This document shows positions 1 through 11,480 of a DNA stretch of 64,000 bases, piece after piece. Every line of letters starts with the position of its first letter. The first letter of the stretch is position 1. Source of the DNA: Anisodus tanguticus (lineage: Eukaryota; Streptophyta; Magnoliopsida; Solanales; Solanaceae); assembly GCA_034509755.1 (NCBI GenBank), contig CM067541.1, positions 11,272,001 through 11,336,000 of the forward strand. The letters are read 5' to 3'. A model generated the notes under the pieces. It saw only the letters and a list, made by a program, of their open reading frames with translations, ran no database searches and was not told the origin of the DNA. Both the position numbers and the translations under genes were made by a program.

Positions 1-19
1 CTTGTTCAACTTGCGGTAG

Positions 20-550
20 TCAATGCAAATCCTCCATTATGTCACTGTTTCGGGATGGAATAAGCTCATTATTTTCATTCTTCACCACGGTCATACCACC
101 CTCCTTAGGCACTACTTGTACTGGACTCACCCATGCACTATCAGAAATAGGGTAAATCACCCATACATCAAGCCATTTCAGGATTTCTTTTCTCACCACC
201 TCCTTCATAGTTGAGTTTAACCTCTTTTGTACCTCAATTGACGGCCTGCACTCATATTCCAAACAGATCTTATGCATCACTGTAGAAGGACTTATCCCTC
301 TAATATCTGTCAATGTCCACCCAATAGCAAGCTTGTGAGCCCTTAAGACTCTCAACAATTTTTCAACTTCCACCTTAGACAGATAAGCAGACACAATCAC
401 TGATAAGGTTTCATTCTCACCTAGATACATATAGTGCAAATGATCTGGTAAAGTCTTCAATTCTAACACTGGAGCTTTTTCTATGGAATGTATTGGTTTC
501 TCTGGCATTTTTTCCAACTTCTCATATTTCTTCCATATAGAATGACTCAT
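20..550 (-). pseudogene. Reverse transcriptase, N-terminal fragment of the gypsy element
   Basis: The 176-residue frame contains the linker and the first part of a Ty3/gypsy RT: HKLAIGWTLTDIRGISPS, a KEILKWLDVWVIYPISDSAW segment, and VSPVQVVPKEGGMTVV. These precede the palm domain. The frame then diverges close to the window edge (expected text such as a CMDYRKLN motif is lost), so a frameshift or small deletion lies around positions 20-60. The catalytic domain is outside the window. Confidence 0.8.
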
Positions 551-1220
551 AGGAGTTCACCCACTTGACATATTCCACAAACTCAGTATCTTCATTGTCA
601 TCTTCCTCGCATTGTGTTAATGCCACTTCAAGAGCATCAGTACTCATGAAGTTTTTCTCAGAAATCGCTTTGTCAATCACATCGATGGAAAAACAGTTGT
701 CACTTGCCCTTGGATAAGTTGTTACCCTGAATACATTAAAAATCACTTCTTCTCCCTGGACACGGAGTTTTAATTCACCCTTCTGAACATCTATAAGTGC
801 TTTCCATGTAGCTAAGAATGGTCTCCCCAGGATGATGGGCACATTTTCATCTTCTTCCATATCCAGAATAATGAAATCAGCAGGAAAGATGAACTTATCC
901 ACTTTCACTAGCACATCTTCAATGATACCTCGTGGATGCTTGATCGAACGATATGCCAACTTCAAAGTAATGGTTGTAGGCCTTGCTTCCCCCACACCAA
1001 GTCGACAAAATACAAAATAGGGCATCATGTTGATACTTGCCCCCAAATCACATAGAGCATGATGACACTCAAAATTCCCGATAGTGCAGGGAATAGTGAA
1101 GCTTCCTGGATCTCGCAATTTCTTGGGAAGCTTCTTTTGCAAAATGGCGTTGCACTCTTCAGTTAAAGCCACAGTCTCATAACCTTCCATCTTTCTCTTT
1201 TTAGAGATAATTTCCTTCAT
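522..1220 (-). pseudogene. Retropepsin-like protease domain of the gypsy element
   Basis: The 232-residue frame carries an aspartic-protease fold signature: CDLGASINMMP (active-site loop, DLG rather than the usual DTG/DSG) near residues 57-67, then the ADFIILDMEEDENVPIILGRPFLAT segment ending in the conserved ILGRPFL motif. It cleaves the polyprotein in a live element. The DLG variant is, as I recall, common in the Athila/Tat branch, so it need not mean inactivation. It overlaps the RT fragment downstream in a different frame, which indicates a frameshift. Confidence 0.8.
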
Positions 1221-2969
1221 GAATTCACATAACTGGGCATTTGTTCTAGGGCTTCAGCAAAGGGAATATTGATGTGCAATTTCCTGAACACCTCTAAAAA
1301 CTTGGAAAATTGTTTATTAAGAGAATTTTTCCGAAGTCTTTGGGGGTATGGAATTCTGATTTGAGGATCAACAATAACTACTTGTGATGCCTTTTCTATA
1401 ATAGGGTGGTCTTCAGTAACCCCCTCTTTCTCTGAATTAGGTGTCTCACCCACTTTGTCCGTCTTCTCCGCAGATGGTAGAGGTACAAGTGGTTCAACTT
1501 GCTTACCGCTTCTCAAATTTATAGTCTGACATTTCTCCTTCGGATTTACAATAATATTGCTAGGGAGATTCCCCTGTGATTTGTTGTTTAACATATTTGC
1601 TAGCTGACCCACTTGTGTTTCCAAGTTCTGGATAGATTATCTAGTTTCAGTCATGAACTGGGTTTGGGAATTGGTAAGGGTCAACAAGGCTGCTTGCAAG
1701 TCATTGGGGTCAGCTTGTTGAACTTATAGTCTGGGTTGCTGAGATGACGAATCTTGACTCATGGGTTGTTGTTGAATGATTTGTTGATACTGCCTTTGGA
1801 ACTGTGGTTGCTGGCTCTAGCTGTTTCTCCATGAAAATTAGGGTGATTCCTCCACCCAGGGTTGTAAGTGTTAGAGAATGGGTTGTTGTAGGGCCTCTGA
1901 AAGTTTCCAACTACCTGAACTTGTGCTTGATCCATAGGTACAATGTTGAGATCCATTGTTGTGCAATGATCAAAGTATGTGGCCACCCACAAATTTCACA
2001 TCACACTTGCGTCTGAACAACATTGGTTGCCATAGTATTCTGATGTAATTGCTTTGTCAAAGAAGCAACTTGACCAGTTAACGTAGTGATGGCATCTAAC
2101 TCGTGAACTTCAACCACCTTTCTGCTGTTAATGGATCTTTCATCGGACTATTGATGGTTATTTGTTGCCATATCTTCCAATAGCTCATACGCCTCATTAG
2201 CATTCTTGCTCATGAATGTCCCTCCAGCAACAACATCAATTATGGTACAAGTAGTACCACACAAACCATTGTAAAAATTATGGACTAACATTCATTGCTC
2301 AAGACTATGATGAGGACACTTCCTTTGCAATTCTTTAAACCTCTCTCAAGCATCGTACAGTGATTCTCCTTTTAGCTGATAGAAGTTGTTTAGTTCTCCC
2401 CTTAGCTTAACAGCATTTGATGGAGTGAAGAATTTTGCAAGAAACTTCTGAGCCAGGTATTGCCACGTAGTGATAGAGTTAGCCTACAGAGAGTTCAACC
2501 AGTTTTTGGCTCGGTCCCATAGTGAGAATGGGAAGAGCCTCAACCTAATGGCATCATCGGTAACACCATTGTACATAAAAGTAGCACATAACTCCAAGAA
2601 GTTCGTCAAATGCATATGTGGATCTTCAGAGGGCAACCCACCAAACTGAACTGTGCTCTGGACCATCTGCAGGATTGTTGGCTTAATCTCGAAATTATTT
2701 GCCTCCACAGCTAGTGGCCTTATGCATGTCTGCACTCCTGTAACAGTTGGCAATATGTAGTCCCGTAGGCTCCTCGCAGCAGGATTCTGGGCTTGTGCCT
2801 ACACAAATTCTGGCACCCCTCTATTCAACCCATCATTATTATGTTGGTTTGTCATAACAGTTAAATTAGCAATTCTTTTATTCTTTCGGTTCTGCTTGCA
2901 CGCTTTTTCAATCTCCGGATTCAGAGGAACAAGTTATATGTCCCTCTTATGCTTCGCATATAACAAAGC
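1217..2969 (-). pseudogene. gag region of the gypsy element, broken
   Basis: Structural capsid/nucleocapsid polyprotein of the retrotransposon. The clearest block is 2484-2753, which encodes a retrotransposon-gag core with the motif FGGLPSEDPHMHLTNFLELC and, further on, RLRLFPFSLWDRAKNWLNSL. Fragments at about 1710-1992 hold the linker around a degraded zinc knuckle (asparagine- and proline-rich, FHGE). The block 1217-1624 is the hydrophilic gag-pol spacer (LRSGKQVEPL, IPYPQRLRKNSLNKQFSKFL). Several frameshifts and stops separate these pieces. Part of the chain between 2000 and 2480 is readable only in short stretches. Confidence 0.75.
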
Positions 2970-3077
2970 TACCTAAAATTGATCAAAAACAATGCACGTA
3001 GATCAAGTCAAAAATGTGTTCTAGAAACAATCAAATTAGAAATAAGATTAATTATTTTGATATTGATAATACTTCAG

Positions 3078-3095
3078 TCCCCGGCAACGGCGCCA
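3078..3095 (-). other. Primer-binding site of the gypsy element (tRNA-Asp type)
   Basis: On the + strand this reads tccccggcaacggcgcca, the 3' end of plant tRNA-Asp(GUC) including the CCA. It sits a few bases inside the LTR edge at 3102, where a minus-strand primer site should be. Confidence 0.8.
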
Positions 3096-3311
3096 AAACC
3101 TTGTTGCTGTATTTCTAGATGCTACGCAAGTGTACGTATCGCAATTTGTAATAAATTTCGGTAAGACCGAGTATCGTCCACAGAGACTGATTTATCAAGT
3201 ACCAATTAATTAATCTTTAGTTTTTATTTGGCCAACGAATATAAGTGGTGATTTCTAAACTAACGAATTAACAACTAAAATAGATTGCAATAATAAACTA
3301 GTAGTGAAAAC

Positions 3312-6300
3312 TAGGGGTGGCCAGTGGGCCGGGCTCGGGTCTGGCGGGCCGGGTCTGGCGAGGTCGGGGTCGGGGCGGGACGAGCCGGGGGGTCGGGATC
3401 GGGACTAGCGGGCCTAGCGGGGTCGGGTCAGGCGGGACTGCTCCGGTCCGTCCCGATCCCGATCCCGTCGGTATCGAGGCGGGCGGGCTCGGGTCGGGCT
3501 CGGGGGGGGTCGGGTTTTCCTTTTTTTTTTTTTTTTAAATAACATATGTATAAAAAAAACTCAATAAACAAAACAAGATAGTGTAATAAAAACATCCCAA
3601 GGTTTTTTTTGTGCCTCTTATATTATTTAATAGACATATGATTTTTTTGTAATACAAATACAATTGTCTAAAATCTAAATTGCAACTTTATGGTGTTGTC
3701 CAAAAGTTGCAAATTACATAATAAAATTGCAATTAAAAAAATTACATTTTCAAAAAAATCTGTTCTAATTGCTTGATGATTTCATGTGGTTCTTCGGTTG
3801 GAATAGGTATTTGTTGGTCAAATTGATCCACGTCGCTTCCACTACCTTCGGTTAAGATTTCGTTGTAGTTTTCATCATCTTCTTCGTTGATCTCCGGTTG
3901 ACCGCACCTTCTCCGCTCCGCTCGTATCCAATCTCCGAATAATACGCAATTTCCAAGTCGTTCGGCCAATGAGTGTCCGTGGTCTCCTATTTGATATCTC
4001 GCTCGCAGAAAAGCGCTTTTTCGACGCGAGCTTGATGACGCTTGAATGTTCAAAACATCTCGAGCCATCAATGAAAGTGTCGGAAAGGTCTTCTCATTCC
4101 CCTCCAAAGTATTTCAAACAAGTCTTCTTGTCCATCTTCATTGATAACTTCTTGATACGGTATGAAACCCCGCAAAACAAAAATATCCAACTCGCTAATT
4201 TGGCTAGTAGAGGTACGGCCGCACATTCTATTTACGAGGCTTTCAATACTAGCCGCAGAAACAAGATGTCTTTTGTGAGGTTGTGTTGAAGATGAAGAAG
4301 ATGGTATGGTAGCCGGTACGTTACTAGCATTTTCTTGTTGATAAAATCTATATATATTTTTGCATTGGTGTTCTACGCTATTCAACACTTCTTCTTTAGT
4401 TTGTTCAATAGGTGGTGGGTGATTTAGATTTTTGGGACTTGGAGGTGGCAAGTACTTCTATACAATGGTAAATAGTTTCAATTAGTGATTTAGTACCGTC
4501 TATTTTAATAGTAGGATTTAATACTGAGAACCAATAATATAAATAGAAGGAATAGGAATAAAATATTTTTTTATTTTGACAAACATTTTTTTAATAGTGC
4601 CTTATAATTTGGTTTTTCCATATATTCACTAAGTAATAAAAATATTAGAGTTATATAAAATAACATAGTTGAAATAGTAGGATAATATATACCGGAAAAT
4701 TCTTTTGTTGCTTGAAAAAATTTCTCTAAAAATACAATAAGTTCGGAAATTTTTACCCAATCACTATCTAAAATCATATCGTGGGTTTTTATTATGAGAG
4801 TTAAAAAATAAAGTTATAGGTAATTTATAGTCATAAGCAACAAGTAGTTGCTCGTATAAAGAATTCCACCTAGTCGATACTTCTTGTGGAATTCTTCTAT
4901 AAGGTAGTCCACAATCGTGACAAGTTTTTTTATATTCTTTTCTACGTTGTACTTTATTACTTTTAAAAATAAAGTTTATAGCAAATTGTATTTTACTAAG
5001 AATGTCTTCAAAAAGTGATAGACCATCCTTTACAATTAAGTTATATATATGGCACGCGCATTTTATATGAAAATGGTCCGGAAAAGATGGAGCTAAACTA
5101 TTTTTTAACATTGTAATTGCGTAATTGTTATTAGAAGCGTTATCTAATGTAATAGTCATAATTTTATCGGTAATTCCGTAATAATCGCACACTTGATAAA
5201 TATTTTTACGCAATAAAAGTACAGCAGTGTGCCTATCATCTATATATCTATACGCTAAAATACGTTTTTGAATAGACCATTTATAATCTATCCAATGACA
5301 AGTTACGGTTAAATAATCATGGCCGTTAGTACTACGACCTATATCGACGTGATAGATACTTTGCCATTAAAATGATATAATGAAAAACGTAAATATTGTT
5401 GATATTCATGCGCAAATTTAAATACATCTCTCTTAACAGTTGACCTAGGAAAACCGTTAAAAGCAGGATTATATATATCTCTAATGTAATGAATAAAACC
5501 GGGAGATGAAGGAAATGAAAAAGGCAAACCCTCCACAACAACTAATTTTGATATTGCTTCCCTATCTCTATGTTTGTTGTATTTAGAGCCTACAATCCCC
5601 CCCCGTCATAGGGTTAATTTGACCCCGTACTTGGTCGGGACGATATCGTATGTGAACCTTGTCCCGATGGAGCGCCGTTTGCGCACCCGGTTTTGAAGCC
5701 TGGTATTGGGCATACCTAATTTGGATGAGCACTTACTACGTGTCTAATTAAACCCCCGTCCCACCGTGACCTTTTCCAGTTTTAAATTTTAAAACATTTT
5801 TACAAATTTTACATATGGCTACTTGATTCTCTACGTCCCTATCAAAAAATGTCCATGCATCTCGATTTTAATGGTCGTTTTTTTTGGACCTCGTCTCATA
5901 CTAGGGGGAATAGGAGGTATTTCGGTTGAAGGTGCACTAGTGGGCGTGTTGTCATCAATATTAGTGGGTGTATCGTCTAGATCATCGTCTAAATTAAAGT
6001 CTTCTTGAGTTCCGGAAAATAACTCCTCATCTAAATCTAATGGTATTGTAGGAAAATGTTGAGTATCAACAAAATCATCTGTGTAGGAATAAGATGACTA
6101 GAAGAAGTACCCTTGCCCTGGTTGCCTCTACTAGAAGAAGCACCCTTACCCTTACCCTTAAACATACCTTTTAATCCTTCCATTTTAATTATGATAATAA
6201 ATAATTAAAGACAATAAAATTAAGTGCGCTAAATAAAATAAAAACAGACAATAATAATTTAATGAAGGAACGAATGTACCAAACGCCGACGTAACGTCGA

Positions 6301-6865
6301 CGTGTAATCGAGAGGTTGAAAATTGAAACTTTGCTCGATGGAAGATCCTCAAGCTAGTTGCCAACTTCACTCCCAATTCCCAAATGAATTAATAAAATTG
6401 AATATTTAGCAAACAATGTAGAGAGAGATATTGAGAAATTAGAGAGATTGTAGGAAGATTTGTGAGAAAGATGAAGAGAAAATGAGTTATTTATAGTTGA
6501 AAAATTGGGTTAAAGTGTAAATATAATAACTTATGGGTTAAAAATAAATATTAAGGGGTAGGGGGGGGTTGGGGGAGGGGGGGCCTAAAATGGCTGGTTG
6601 GCCAACGGCCATAATCTAAAATGGTCGTTGGTGCAACGGCCATTTTTGCAAAGGGGTTTAAGGGTCGGGGGTCGGGGTCGGGGTCGGGACGGGCTCGGGC
6701 GGGCTCGGGTCCGGCGGGCCTGGGGCGGGCTCGGGTCTGGAGGGACGAGACATCGTCCCGTCCCGAGTTCGAGTCCCGCCCCCGTTAAATTTTTTTTTTT
6801 TTTAGAGCGGGACCGGGGCGGGGTCGGGACGGGGTCGGGTCGTCCCGGCCCACTGGCCAGCCTTA
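3312..6865 (-). mobile_element. hAT transposon copy 1, full length with TIRs and 8-bp TSD
   Basis: A 3.55-kb DNA transposon inserted in the gypsy LTR. The left terminus reads TAGGGGTGGCCAGTGGGCC and the right terminus, reverse-complemented, reads TAAGGCTGGCCAGTGGGCC. Both sides carry the 8-bp target duplication gtgaaaac (3304-3311 and 6866-6873). Both subterminal zones (about 3325-3525 and 6660-6860) are packed with GGGTCGGG/GGGCTCGGG words, plausible transposase-binding repeats, bounded by poly-T/poly-A tracts. The interior encodes a decayed hAT transposase on the minus strand. Confidence 0.92.
3742..6183 (-). pseudogene. hAT transposase of copy 1, frameshifted
   Basis: The start codon at 6183-6181 begins MEGL followed by a K/G/S-rich leader. 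Recognisable in order: acidic and Thr/Pro-rich leader, BED-type zinc finger, RNase H-like core with TLDNASNNNYAI (5100-5160), KCACHIYNLIVKDGLSLFED (about 5000-5080), and PQEVSTRWNSLYEQLL (about 4850-4900). Downstream is a C-terminal hAT dimerisation region, SELDIFVLRG through TFPTLSLMARDVLNIQ and ending near QLEQIFLKM at 3742. Frameshifts at about 4110, 4780 and 5215, among others, break the chain. Comparison with copies 2 and 3 shows small indels private to this copy. Confidence 0.85.
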
Positions 6866-7958
6866 GTGAAAACACACGAAGCTAATTCAGTAATGAAAGA
6901 AATTAGGGTGTTCAATCTCATCAACAATCCACTCTATCATTCATTAATGCAAGACTAGCGATTCTTCTTCTTGTTAAGATAGCAGGTTAACTGAGATGTT
7001 CTATATTCCGGTTAGGACATATAAAAACTCAACCTAAATGAATTTTTTTTATATTTCTATGATAAATTCGATCACATAAGAGGATTGTGATCAATAACCT
7101 AAAAAGCTACACATGCAATCGTGATACTCTCGTTCAAGATTAAACCTACGTATAATCAACTATAGCGTATTCAAATCTCCCTTTTTCAGATCTCGATTTG
7201 AAATCATATAGGTAATGAAAACTAATGACCAATTAATTCTCATTCAATAAACGCAAGTTGAAGAGATCTTAATAGATGAAGAAGAACATTAGCAATGCAT
7301 TAAATCATAACAGAGTTTCAAGTGATTCAACGAAAAACCCTAATAAAAGTAATTAGCTCATAGACATGCTAAGAAGACTAATTAACTTAATATCCAACAT
7401 GAACTGAATTAAAGTAAAGAAAAGGAAAAGAACTTGAACAATAGATGTCTCTAATGGCTTCTTGTTCTCCTGTTTCTTGCCTCCCAAGTGTCCCCTTTTT
7501 CAAATGCACCTCCCTCAACATATATCCCGAAAAACTCCCAGAATTGACCTTTTTGCCCTTGTTAAATTTAGGTTTTTCGCTGCCCTGACGTCATCGGTGC
7601 CGCGGCTCAGCTATTCGAGCGTTGCGGCTCTAATTCGCTTCTGAAAGTTGCTCACTTTCTGCCAGTGGATCGCCGCGGCGCTAATGTTGGGAGTCGCGGC
7701 CCTTCAGCGCCGCGGCTCTATGTTGTGTTACGTCGCGGCTCTTCAGCGTTCTTCGTCCGGAATTTGTTTAGACTGCTTTCCGAGCTTCCCAGGGCTTCTT
7801 TGACTTATTTCTTTTGTCCAGATATCCATTTTTGTCCTCAATAACTGCCTATTTCCTTTGGATTTGCCTTATTCCTTTCTGAATCGCTTAAAACCTGAAA
7901 ATACAAAACAACACACATAATATTGCACAAGACAACTAAAATACCAACAAAAGATTCC

Positions 7959-7996
7959 CTAAAACACACTCTAAAACATTACTAAAATCTACCTAA
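7959..7996 (+). repeat. 38-bp direct repeat, left copy (partner 10875-10912)
   Basis: Positions 7959-7996 and 10875-10912 are identical over 38 bp and flank hAT copy 2. This is far longer than a hAT target duplication (8 bp). Bases 7958-7965 can be the real left TSD; the remaining 31 bp look copied from the right flank. Confidence 0.9.
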
Positions 7997-10873
7997 GTTT
8001 CAATTTTCAACCTATCGATTACACGTCGACGTTACTTCGGCGTTTGGTACATTCGTTCCTTCATTAAATTATTAGTCTGTTTATTTTGTTTAGCGCACTT
8101 AATTTTATTGTCTTTAATTATTTATTATCATAACTAAAATGAAAGGATTAAGAGGTATGTTTAAGGGTAAGGGTGCTTCTTCTAGTAGGGGCGGCAACTA
8201 GGGCAAGGTACTTCTTCTAGTCATCTTATTCCTACACAGGATGATTTTGTTGATACTCAACATTTTCCTACAATACCATTAGATTTATACGAGGAGCTAT
8301 TTTCTGGAACTCAAGAAGACTTTAATTTAGACGATGATCTAGATAATACACCCACTAATGTTGATGACAACACACCCACTAGTGCACCTTCAACTGAAAT
8401 GCCTCATATTCCCCTTAGTATGAGACGAGGTCCAGCAAAACGACCATTAAAATCAGATGTATGGATATTTTTTGATAGGGATGTAGAGAATCAAGTAGCT
8501 ATATGTAAAATTTGTAAAAATGTTTAAAATTTAAAACTGGAAAAGGTCACGGTGGGACGGTGGGTTTAATTAGACACGTAGTAAGTGCTCATCCAACTAG
8601 GTATGCCCAATACCATGCTTCAAAATCGGGTGCGCAAACGTCCGCTCCATCGGGACAAGGTTCACATACTGATATTGTCCCGGACCAAGTACAGGGTCAA
8701 ATTAACCATATGACATGGGGAATTGTAGGCCCTAAATACAATAAACATAGAGATAGGGAAGCAATATCAAAATTAGTTGATGTGGAGGGTTTGCCTTTTT
8801 CATTTCCTTCATCTCCCGGTTTTATTCATTACATTAGAGATATATATAATCCTTGCTTTTAACGGTTTTCCTAGATCAACTGTTAAGAGAGATGTATTTA
8901 AATTCGCGCATGAATATCAACAATATTTACGTTATTCATTATATCATTTTAATGGCAAAGTATCTATCACGTCTGATATAGGTCGTAGTACTAACGGTCA
9001 TGATTATTTAACTGTAACTTGTCATTGGATAGATTATAAATGGTCTATGCAAAAACGTATCTTAGCGTATAGATATATAGATGATAGGCACACTGGTACT
9101 TTTATTGCAGATAATATTTATCAAGTGTGCCATTATTACGGAATAACCGATAAAATTATGACTATTACATTAGATAACGCTTCTTCTAACAATTACGCAA
9201 TTACAATTTTAAAAAATAGTTTAACTCCATCTTTTCCAGATCATTTTCATATAAAATGTGTGTGTCATATATATAACTTAATTGTAAAGGATGGTCTATC
9301 ACTTTTTGAAGACATTCTTAGTAAAATACAATTTGCTATAAACTTTATTTTTAAAAGTAATAAAGTACAAGAAGAAAAGAATATAAAAAAACTTGTCACG
9401 ATTGTGGACTATCTTATAGAAAAATTCCACAAGAAGTATCCACTAGGTGGAATTCTTTATACGAGCAACTACTTGTTGCTTATGACTATAGAAAACCTAT
9501 AACTTTATTTTTTAACTCTCATAATCAAAATCACAATTTGATATTATTGTAGATAGTGATTGGGTAAAAATTTCCGAACTTATTATATTTTTAGAGAAAT
9601 TTTTTCAAGCAACAAAAGAATTTTCCGGTATATATTATCCTACTATTTCAACTATGTTGTTTTATATAACTCTAATATTTTTATTACTTAGTGAATATAT
9701 GGAAAAACCAGCTTATATGGCAGATATTAAAAAATATTTATCAAAATAAAAAAATATTTTATTCCTATTCCCACTATTTATATTATTGGTTCTGTATTAA
9801 ATCCGACTATTAAAATAGACGGTACTAAATCGCTAATTGAAACTATTTACGATTGTATAGAAGTACTACCACATCCAAGTCCCAAAAATCTAAATCACCC
9901 ACCACCTATTGAACAAACTAAAGAAGAAGTGTTGTCTAGCGTAGAAGACCAATGCAAAAAAGTATATAGGTTTTATCAACAAGAAAATGCTAGTAACTTA
10001 CCGGCTTCCATACCATCTTCTTCATCTTCAACACAACCTCACAAAAGACATGTTGTTTCTGCGGCTAGTATTGAAAGCCTCAAAAATAGAATGTGCGGTC
10101 GTACCGCTACTAACCAAATTAGCGAGTTGGATATTTTTGTTTTGCAGGGTTCTGTACCGTACCAAGAAGTTATCAATGAAGATGGACATGAAGACTTGCT
10201 GAAATACTGGATGGGAATGAGAAGACCTTTCCGACACTTTCATTGATGGCCCGAGATATTTTGAACATTCAAGAGTCATCAATCTGCGTACGAAAGCGCC
10301 TTTTCGTCGGAGATATCAAATAGGAGACCACGGACACTCATTAGCCGGAGACGACTTGGAAATTGCAGTATTATTCAGAGATTGGATACGAGCGGAGCGG
10401 AGAAGGTGTGGTCAACCTGAGATCAACGAAGAAGAAGACGAAAACTACAACGAAATCTTATCCGAAGGTGGTGGAAGTGACGTGGATCAATTTGACCAAC
10501 AAATACCAATTCCAACCGAAGAACCACATGAAATTATCAAGCAATTAGAACATGTTTTTTTGAGAATGTAATTTTTTTAATTGCAATTTTATTATGTAAT
10601 TTGCAACTTTTGACAACACCACAAAGTTGCAATTTAGATTTTAGACAATTGTATTTGTATTACAAAAAAATCATATGTCTATTAAATAATATAAGAGGCA
10701 CAAAAACAGCCTTGTGATGTTTTTATTACACTATCTTGTCTTGTTTATTGAGTTTTTTTTTATACATATGTTATTAAAAAAAAAAAAGGAAAACCCGTCG
10801 GAACCCGCCCCGATCCCGATCCCGACCCCGACCCGACCCACCAGACCCGAGCCCGGCCCACTGGCCACCTCTA
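7997..10873 (+). mobile_element. hAT transposon copy 2, left end missing
   Basis: Same family as copy 1 but in the opposite orientation. It starts abruptly at the base matching copy 1 position 6329, so the equivalent of about 536 bp (left TIR, GC-rich subterminal zone, upstream leader) is absent. The right end is intact: reverse-complemented it reads TAGAGGTGGCCAGTGGGCC. The right TSD would be tctaaaac (10874-10881); the likely left partner is cctaaaac at 7958-7965, one mismatch. A 38-bp direct duplication of the right flank sits at the broken left end. Confidence 0.88.
8139..10571 (+). pseudogene. hAT transposase of copy 2, frameshifted
   Basis: The start at 8139 gives MKGLRGMFKGKGAS-like sequence. 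The BED finger region is at about 8440-8620 (ICKICKN, then RHVVSAHP). The catalytic core at 8777-9502 keeps SDIGRSTNGHDYLTVTCHWI, TLDNASSNNYAITIL and IKCVCHIYNLIVKDGLSLF. The C-terminal dimerisation region spans about 10050-10571, ending QLEHVFLRM. At least four frameshifts or in-frame stops interrupt it, among them one near 8527 in the zinc-finger region and one near 8860. Confidence 0.85.
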
Positions 10874-10874
10874 T

Positions 10875-10912
10875 CTAAAACACACTCTAAAACATTACTA
10901 AAATCTACCTAA
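10875..10912 (+). repeat. 38-bp direct repeat, right copy (partner 7959-7996)
   Basis: This is the native LTR sequence next to the intact right end of hAT copy 2. It runs on into the LTR terminus at 10914, so this copy is the original and the left one the duplicate. Confidence 0.88.
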
Positions 10913-11327
10913 CAGGGTTACATTACTAATATATAATTGTCACAACCTAAAATGTCATTAAGTTTTCTTTTAATTTTCAAGTCTCCATTGATCATTGATG
11001 TACAAAAAGTTATATTTTGAATTTGGCATCCCAATTTTATACATGATCAATTAGTTGAGACTATTAATCTTTGTCCTAACAAAAAAAAAAGGGAAAAATA
11101 GTGTGAGTTGATTAGGGAGGATCATAAGTAATGTTAGAAGGTTTTGTTCTAAAAGATGGTAAGCTTCATTTGTCCATATTTACTAGTCACTTGATATGGT
11201 TAGGTAGATCAGAGAAGAGGTTAACGACCTTGATTCCATCAATCCTGTTGGGGGAGATTGTTCTTCCTCAGCTGGCTTGTTAACCATGGTCTCTTGAATG
11301 TTTCATTCTTTTACCAGCTCTCCCAGC

Positions 11328-11462
11328 CAACAACCTTGATTTAATGTTGCAAGACTGTCTGCTCACTTGTTAGCTTTTCTGAAATAGTGATTGATGTTGA
11401 AGTAGTGATCTTCAGTCATCTTCTGAATCTCTTTGATTTGTTTGACCCATTTTGATCAGGAG
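11328..11462 (-). pseudogene. RNase H-like fragment of a retroelement
   Basis: The minus strand reads WVKQIKEIQKMTEDHYFNIN, then HYFRKANK, a stop, ADSLATLNQGC. The HYFREANKxADSLA pattern is the C-terminal part of plant RNase H domains of the RVT_3 type, found in LINEs and in single-domain host copies. It is short and holds an in-frame stop, so it is a fossil. hAT copy 3 lies just to its right. Confidence 0.4.
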
Positions 11463-11480
11463 TAAAGAGTCAGTCTCTCC

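Larger units (their letters stand above)
1..10914 (-). mobile_element. Athila-like Ty3/gypsy LTR retrotransposon, 5' part, with two nested hAT insertions
   Basis: Read on the minus strand, the order is 5' LTR (10914 down to 3102), primer-binding site, gag, protease, then the start of reverse transcriptase, which runs off the window at position 1. LTR termini are TGTT...AACA. A possible 5-bp target site (gggtt, 10915-10919) follows the LTR, but its partner lies outside the window. The internal proteins match the Athila/Tat branch in style: a gag with an FGGLPSEDPHMHL-type core and a long gag-pol linker. The primer site matches the 3' end of plant tRNA-Asp, which I recall as typical of Athila. 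Frames are broken in many places, so the copy is dead. Lineage assignment is inference; the element type is secure. Confidence 0.85.
3102..10914 (-). repeat. 5' LTR of the gypsy element, interrupted by two hAT copies
   Basis: The LTR begins (minus strand) at 10914 with TGTTAGGTAG and ends at 3102 with AGCAACA, directly before the primer-binding site. Removing hAT copy 1 with one target duplication, and hAT copy 2 with the 38-bp flanking duplication, leaves about 1.33 kb of LTR in three blocks: 3102-3311, about 6874-7957 and 10874-10914. The middle block carries a GC-rich stretch at 7590-7760 with repeated CCGCGGCTC-like words in otherwise AT-rich sequence. The second LTR would lie left of the window. 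Confidence 0.75.

Noticed and set aside
522..1220. Loss of protease activity through DLG in place of DTG/DSG
   Set aside because: As far as I recall, DLGASIN is usual in this gypsy branch, so the substitution alone is not evidence of inactivation.
3317..3542. Open frames through the GC-rich ends of the hAT copies (also 6585-6885, 11412-11671, 14693-15079)
   Set aside because: Gly/Arg/Pro/Ser-rich translations come from simple GGGTCGGG-type repeats in transposon termini. Frames are open on both strands, with no domains.
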